Shown piece by piece: positions 6,644-8,957 of a DNA stretch of 8,957 nt. The translations under genes were made by a program, and so were the position numbers. Source of the DNA: CAYSLC01 sp964431545 (GTDB lineage: Bacteria; Desulfobacterota; Desulfobacteria; Desulfobacterales; JAABSP01); the NCBI GenBank assembly GCA_964431545.1, contig CAYSLC010000214.1:1-8957 (forward strand). Reading direction: 5' to 3'. The notes below the pieces were generated by a model, which searched no databases, was not told where the DNA came from, and saw nothing but the letters and a program-made list of their open reading frames with translations. Every line of letters starts with the position of its first letter. Within the stretch, counting starts at the first letter, position 1.

Positions 6644-7099
6644 TTACTTCACCGTGATCTGTCTCGGCTTGGCGGCCTCGGCCTTGGGCAGCACCACGGT
6701 CAGGACCCCGTCGGCGCATTTGGCCTCGACCTTTTCCACCTCCACGTCGCCGGGAAGGCTCACCATCCGCTGGAAGGTGCCGGCCTCCCGCTCACGCCGG
6801 TGGTACTTGGCGTTCCGGTCCTCCTCCGGGATTTTCCGCTCCCCCGAAAGGGAGATGCTGTTGCCCGTGATGGAGATATCGAGTTCGTCGGCCTTGATGC
6901 CGGGCAGCTCGGCCCGGATGCGGTAGTTGTCCTTGTCCTCGGTGACATTGATGAGGGGGAACACACCGGCCCTCCGGGCTCGATCGCCCCCCATCCCCTC
7001 GAAAAGACGATCCATCTGGGTTCTCATCCGCTCCAGCTCATTGAACGGATCATAGTCCACGTTCCATGTGGGAAGATTGTATAAACGTCTCACAAACAT
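6644..7099 (-). CDS. Small heat-shock protein, Hsp20/alpha-crystallin family (first gene)
   Basis: A holdase of 151 residues. The N-terminal arm has the common pattern YDPFNELERMRTQMDRLFE (16-34). The alpha-crystallin domain (about 47-142) contains INVTEDKDNYRIRAELPGI, the loop GERK, and CADGVLTVVLPKAE (128-141). The C-terminal anchor is ITV (148-150). The ATG at 7099 follows AAGGAGGA with ideal spacing. It is the first gene of the leftward heat-shock run, behind a leader of about 200 bases with two candidate promoters. It differs clearly from the next gene, so the pair is not a recent duplication. Confidence 0.96.
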   Translation of the reverse strand: MFVRRLYNLPTWNVDYDPFNELERMRTQMDRLFEGMGGDRARRAGVFPLINVTEDKDNYRIRAELPGIKADELDISITGNSISLSGERKIPEEDRNAKYHRREREAGTFQRMVSLPGDVEVEKVEAKCADGVLTVVLPKAEAAKPRQITVK

Positions 7100-7299
7100 G
7101 ATCTCCTCCTTTTCGTCGGAATTCGGTTAAGGGGTTACGCCTTCCGCCGTTCTGGTTCCGTGGTCGACCGTTTCCGGCCGCCCCGTCACCCGCTCCGTCC
7201 GGGATCGTTTCCGCTTCCAGCCAGGCCCCCGCATCCGCGGTGATCGCTTTGGGAGACGCCCGATGTCAGCGGTTTCCGTGCTCCCTCGTTGTTCTCCTT

Positions 7300-7314
7300 T
7301 TTTCGATCCGAAAA
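7300..7314. promoter_or_regulatory. Inverted repeat over the hsp20 -10 region (operator candidate)
   Basis: TTTTCG (7300-7305) and CGAAAA (7309-7314) form a perfect 6-base inverted repeat around ATC. It overlaps the proximal -10 box and expected transcription start, a position suited to a repressor. It does not match CIRCE. Confidence 0.35.
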
Positions 7315-7339
7315 GTAATCACCCGCCGGGGGATGTCAA
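7312..7339 (-). promoter_or_regulatory. Proximal promoter candidate for the hsp20 operon
   Basis: On the minus strand, TTGACA (7339-7334) is followed after 16 bases by TACTTT (7317-7312). The -35 box is perfect and the -10 box is moderate. A perfect inverted repeat overlaps the -10 region. Transcription would start near 7305, leaving a leader of about 200 bases before the first hsp20. Confidence 0.5.
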
Positions 7340-7400
7340 GGGGAATGTTTGAATAAAAATAGGTGATTTCAGGCTGTTAAGAGAGGACAGCGTCGAAGTA

Positions 7401-7428
7401 AAATTAAGCATGGTGGACGATCTGTCAA
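7401..7428 (-). promoter_or_regulatory. Distal, heat-shock-like promoter candidate for the hsp20 operon
   Basis: On the minus strand, TTGACA (7428-7423) is followed after 16 bases by TAATTT (7406-7401). Read as a heat-shock promoter, CTTG, 17 bases, then CTTAATT is one mismatch from the CTTG-N17/18-CYTATNT pattern known for RpoH in alphaproteobacteria. It has the same -35 box and the same spacing as the proximal candidate, which suggests two tandem starts. Confidence 0.5.
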
Positions 7429-7511
7429 GGGTCGAGCCCACGGCCTTGCACTTTTTTTGCTAGCCCGAAAGGATCGCCCGTGATTTCCCGAAATTGGCCC
7501 CGGGGCCGGAA

Positions 7512-7536
7512 CCGGATCGGGGTCCGCCCGATCCGG
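7512..7536. repeat. Perfect 10-base inverted repeat touching the rpoH -35 box
   Basis: CCGGATCGGG (7512-7521) and CCCGATCCGG (7527-7536) are perfect arms around GTCCG. The right arm ends one base before TTGACA (7538). It could be an operator for a dimeric regulator, or a hairpin ending transcripts from the left. There is no T run immediately after the stem, so an operator fits better. Confidence 0.55.
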
Positions 7537-7537
7537 C

Positions 7538-7567
7538 TTGACACTCCGGACCCTTTTTTTCTATGGT
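7538..7567 (+). promoter_or_regulatory. rpoH promoter, sigma-70 type
   Basis: TTGACA (7538-7543), an 18-base spacer with a T7 run, and TATGGT (7562-7567, four of six consensus bases). The start of transcription would be near 7574. The farthest-upstream ATG of the rpoH frame (7563) lies inside the -10 box, so it cannot be the start of a message made from this promoter; this supports the downstream start at 7659. Confidence 0.6.
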
Positions 7568-7658
7568 GACCTTATGGAAACGGCCGCTCTTCCGAAGGGA
7601 CCGACGACCCCGGCGAGAGCTTTCAACCTCCGGAAACGGAAAACAGCAAGAAGAGAAC

Positions 7659-8621
7659 ATGGAAAAAGAGACGGCGCATCGTCCCCCCCTCCCGGACAAG
7701 GAGGGTCGAAAGGCCCCGAAACGGGGGACGGACCGGAAGAAGTACGAGGTGGTCGAGCACACCGAGACCCGCCCGACCAAGTTCGACCCGGTCCAGTACT
7801 ATCTGGCCGAGGTCCGGAAATACCGGCTGCTCACCCGGGAGGAGGAGCGGGAACTGGCGATCCGCTACCGGGAGCATGGGGACAAGGACGCGGCCTACGC
7901 CCTGGTGACCTCCAACCTGCGTCTGGTGGTGAAGATCGCCCTGGAGTTCCAGCGGATCTGGATGCAGAACCTGGCCGACCTGATCCAGGAAGGGAACATG
8001 GGGCTGATGATGGCGGTGAAGAATTTCGATCCCTACAAAAACGTCAAGTTCTCCTATTACGCCGCCTTCTGGATCAAGGCGTACGTCCTGAAGTTCATCA
8101 TGGACAACTGGCGGCTGGTGAAGATCGGCACCACCCAGGGGCAGCGGAAGCTCTTTTTCAAGCTCAAGAAGGAGAAGCAGAAGCTCATCGACCAGGGCTT
8201 CGAGCCCCAGCCCCGGCTCCTGTCCCAACGGCTGGGGGTCCCGGAGCAGGAGGTTGTGGAAATGGACCAGCGCCTGGACGGGTCGGACCTCTCCCTGGAC
8301 GCCCCCGTCCGGGAGGATTCCCCCACCGGTCGGATCGACTTTCTGGAGGCCGAAACCGATGCCTCCACGGAGGATCTGGTCGCCCGGAAGGAGATCGAGC
8401 AGATCTTCCGGAACCGACTGCCGGAATTCCGGGAGACCCTCAACCAGCGCGAGCGGGAGATCTTCGACCAGCGCATCCTCGCCGACGAGCCGCCCACACT
8501 CCAGGAGCTGGGGGACCGCTACGGCATCAGCCGGGAGCGGGTCCGGCAGGTGGAGAACAATATCCTGAAGAAGATCAAGGCCTATTTCAAAAAGCGCATG
8601 CCCGGTTTCGAGGGGGAATGA
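7659..8621 (+). CDS. rpoH: RNA polymerase sigma-32 (heat-shock sigma factor RpoH)
   Basis: A 320-residue alternative sigma factor that directs RNA polymerase to heat-shock promoters. Region 1.2 starts at DPVQYYLAEV (43-52). Region 2 has LVTSNLRLVVKIA (82-94), DLIQEGNMGLMMAV (107-120) and FSYYAAFWIKAYVLKFIMDN (131-150). The RpoH box QRKLFFKLK (162-170) separates it from housekeeping sigma factors. The region 4.2 helix-turn-helix is TLQELGDRYGISRERVRQ (280-297). A basic N-terminal extension of about 40 residues makes it longer than E. coli RpoH (284). I chose ATG 7659; an in-frame ATG at 7563 sits inside the probable promoter. The ribosome binding site is weak (AAGAAGAG), compatible with translational control. 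It is transcribed away from its likely targets, the hsp20-groESL run. Confidence 0.93.
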   Translation: MEKETAHRPPLPDKEGRKAPKRGTDRKKYEVVEHTETRPTKFDPVQYYLAEVRKYRLLTREEERELAIRYREHGDKDAAYALVTSNLRLVVKIALEFQRIWMQNLADLIQEGNMGLMMAVKNFDPYKNVKFSYYAAFWIKAYVLKFIMDNWRLVKIGTTQGQRKLFFKLKKEKQKLIDQGFEPQPRLLSQRLGVPEQEVVEMDQRLDGSDLSLDAPVREDSPTGRIDFLEAETDASTEDLVARKEIEQIFRNRLPEFRETLNQREREIFDQRILADEPPTLQELGDRYGISRERVRQVENNILKKIKAYFKKRMPGFEGE

Positions 8622-8646
8622 GCCCACGGGCATCCGCGGGGAGAGG

Positions 8647-8957
8647 ATGGATCATCCCATGGCGAAGGAATATTGGACCATCACCCAGGTGGTGGAATAT
8701 TTTGAAGTGGACGAGGGATTCCTCGAAGCGCTGGAGGCGGAGCGGATCATCCGCGCCACCCAGGAGGAGGACCCGGCCCTGCGTCGGTTCTGCGCCGACG
8801 AGCTGGAGAAGCTTCGGCTGGCCAAACTCCTCATGGAGGACCTCAACGTCAACATGCCCGGCGTGGAGGTGATCCTCCGGATGCGCCGGAACCTGGTCGA
8901 CATGCGCAACCAGTTCGACGACATCCTGCACGACCTGTCCCAGCGGTTCCACATCAC
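8647..8957 (+). CDS. CbpM-like chaperone modulator (MerR-type helix-turn-helix), 3' end beyond window
   Basis: The first 103 codons are present. An N-terminal helix-turn-helix-like segment YWTITQVVEYFEVDEGFLEA (9-28) is followed by LRRFCADELEKLRLAK (45-60) and DLNVNMPGVEVILRMRRNL (65-83), the pattern of CbpM-type proteins, in which GVEVIL plus paired helices is typical. CbpM binds the DnaJ-like co-chaperone CbpA and restrains it; a DNA-binding role is possible for the MerR-like fold. The gene follows rpoH by 25 bases and is probably co-transcribed. The start is uncertain: ATG 8647 sits right against GGGGAGAGG, and ATG 8659 (MAKEYW) is 12 bases beyond it. E. coli CbpM is about 101 residues, so little may be missing. 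Confidence 0.82.
   Translation, partial: MDHPMAKEYWTITQVVEYFEVDEGFLEALEAERIIRATQEEDPALRRFCADELEKLRLAKLLMEDLNVNMPGVEVILRMRRNLVDMRNQFDDILHDLSQRFHI

Larger units (their letters stand above)
7100..7658. other. Divergent regulatory region between hsp20 and rpoH
   Basis: No gene is visible in these 559 bases. The left part (7100-7300) is the GC-rich untranslated leader of the hsp20 operon. The middle (7300-7460) is distinctly AT-richer and holds two minus-strand promoter candidates. The right part (7490-7570) holds the palindrome GGCCCCGGGGCC (7496-7507), a 10-base inverted repeat and the rpoH promoter. Bases 7575-7658 form the rpoH leader. Confidence 0.7.

Noticed and set aside
7563..7658. Upstream start of rpoH adding 32 residues
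   Set aside because: The ATG at 7563 lies inside the probable -10 box, and the extension has no conserved residues.
7623..8633. Minus-strand open frame of 336 codons opposite rpoH
   Set aside because: Antisense shadow with low-complexity Leu/Pro/Gly content and no recognisable domain.
7538..8872. Plus-strand open frame of 444 codons overlapping rpoH
   Set aside because: A shifted-frame shadow made of Pro/Gly/Arg-rich sequence. rpoH in the neighbouring frame has clear sigma motifs, and this frame begins within the -35 box.
1..8957. CRISPR arrays, tRNA or rRNA genes, transposases
   Set aside because: No regularly spaced repeats, cloverleaf-like or rRNA-like stretches, or transposase motifs were seen.

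Overview
The window joins two unlike pieces of DNA. The left part (about 1-3530) is AT-richer and accessory. The right part (about 3600-8957) is strongly GC-rich, with G/C-ending codons, and carries a tightly packed heat-shock locus. The chaperone set, a sigma-32 with an intact RpoH box and a CbpM-like chaperone modulator point to a GC-rich Gram-negative bacterium. The sigma factor looks most like those of deltaproteobacterial (Desulfobacterota) or similar lineages. That placement is an inference from protein style and was not tested by a search.

Left part. Bases 1-274 hold no certain gene, only an open frame running in from the left edge. A two-gene restriction-modification cassette follows: a putative type II restriction endonuclease (275-1270) overlaps by 17 bases a DNA cytosine-5 methyltransferase (1254-2546) with all main m5C motifs. 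From about 2542 to 3244 lies gene debris: a short piece resembling a DUF2442 protein, then an S41-type peptidase/PDZ gene reduced to blocks by a frame change and by loss of the segment that carries the catalytic serine. An unrecognised 91-residue ORF (3248-3523) ends at a strong two-way terminator (3541-3585), which also closes the leftward chaperone operon.

Right part. Reading leftward (minus strand) from a promoter region at about 7300-7430 are two small heat-shock proteins (7099-6644 and 6573-6163), groES (5888-5601), groEL (5551-3920) and an FmdB-type zinc-ribbon protein whose start codon overlaps the groEL stop. Reading rightward from a separate promoter at 7538-7567 are rpoH (sigma-32, 7659-8621) and a CbpM-like chaperone modulator cut by the window end. 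The heat-shock sigma factor thus sits back to back with likely targets, across a 559-base divergent region holding two minus-strand promoter candidates with TTGACA boxes and equal spacing, one plus-strand promoter candidate, and two clean inverted repeats at promoter elements.

Function. GroES/GroEL fold proteins, the Hsp20 pair holds unfolding proteins, RpoH would drive their transcription, and the CbpM-like protein probably regulates a DnaJ/CbpA-type co-chaperone expected just beyond the right edge. The restriction-modification cassette is functionally unrelated and looks horizontally acquired. No CRISPR array, tRNA, rRNA, transposase or CIRCE element was found. No clearly new multi-gene system is visible; the most unusual items are the endonuclease with no recognised family, the GroEL-FmdB coupling and the architecture of the divergent heat-shock promoter region.
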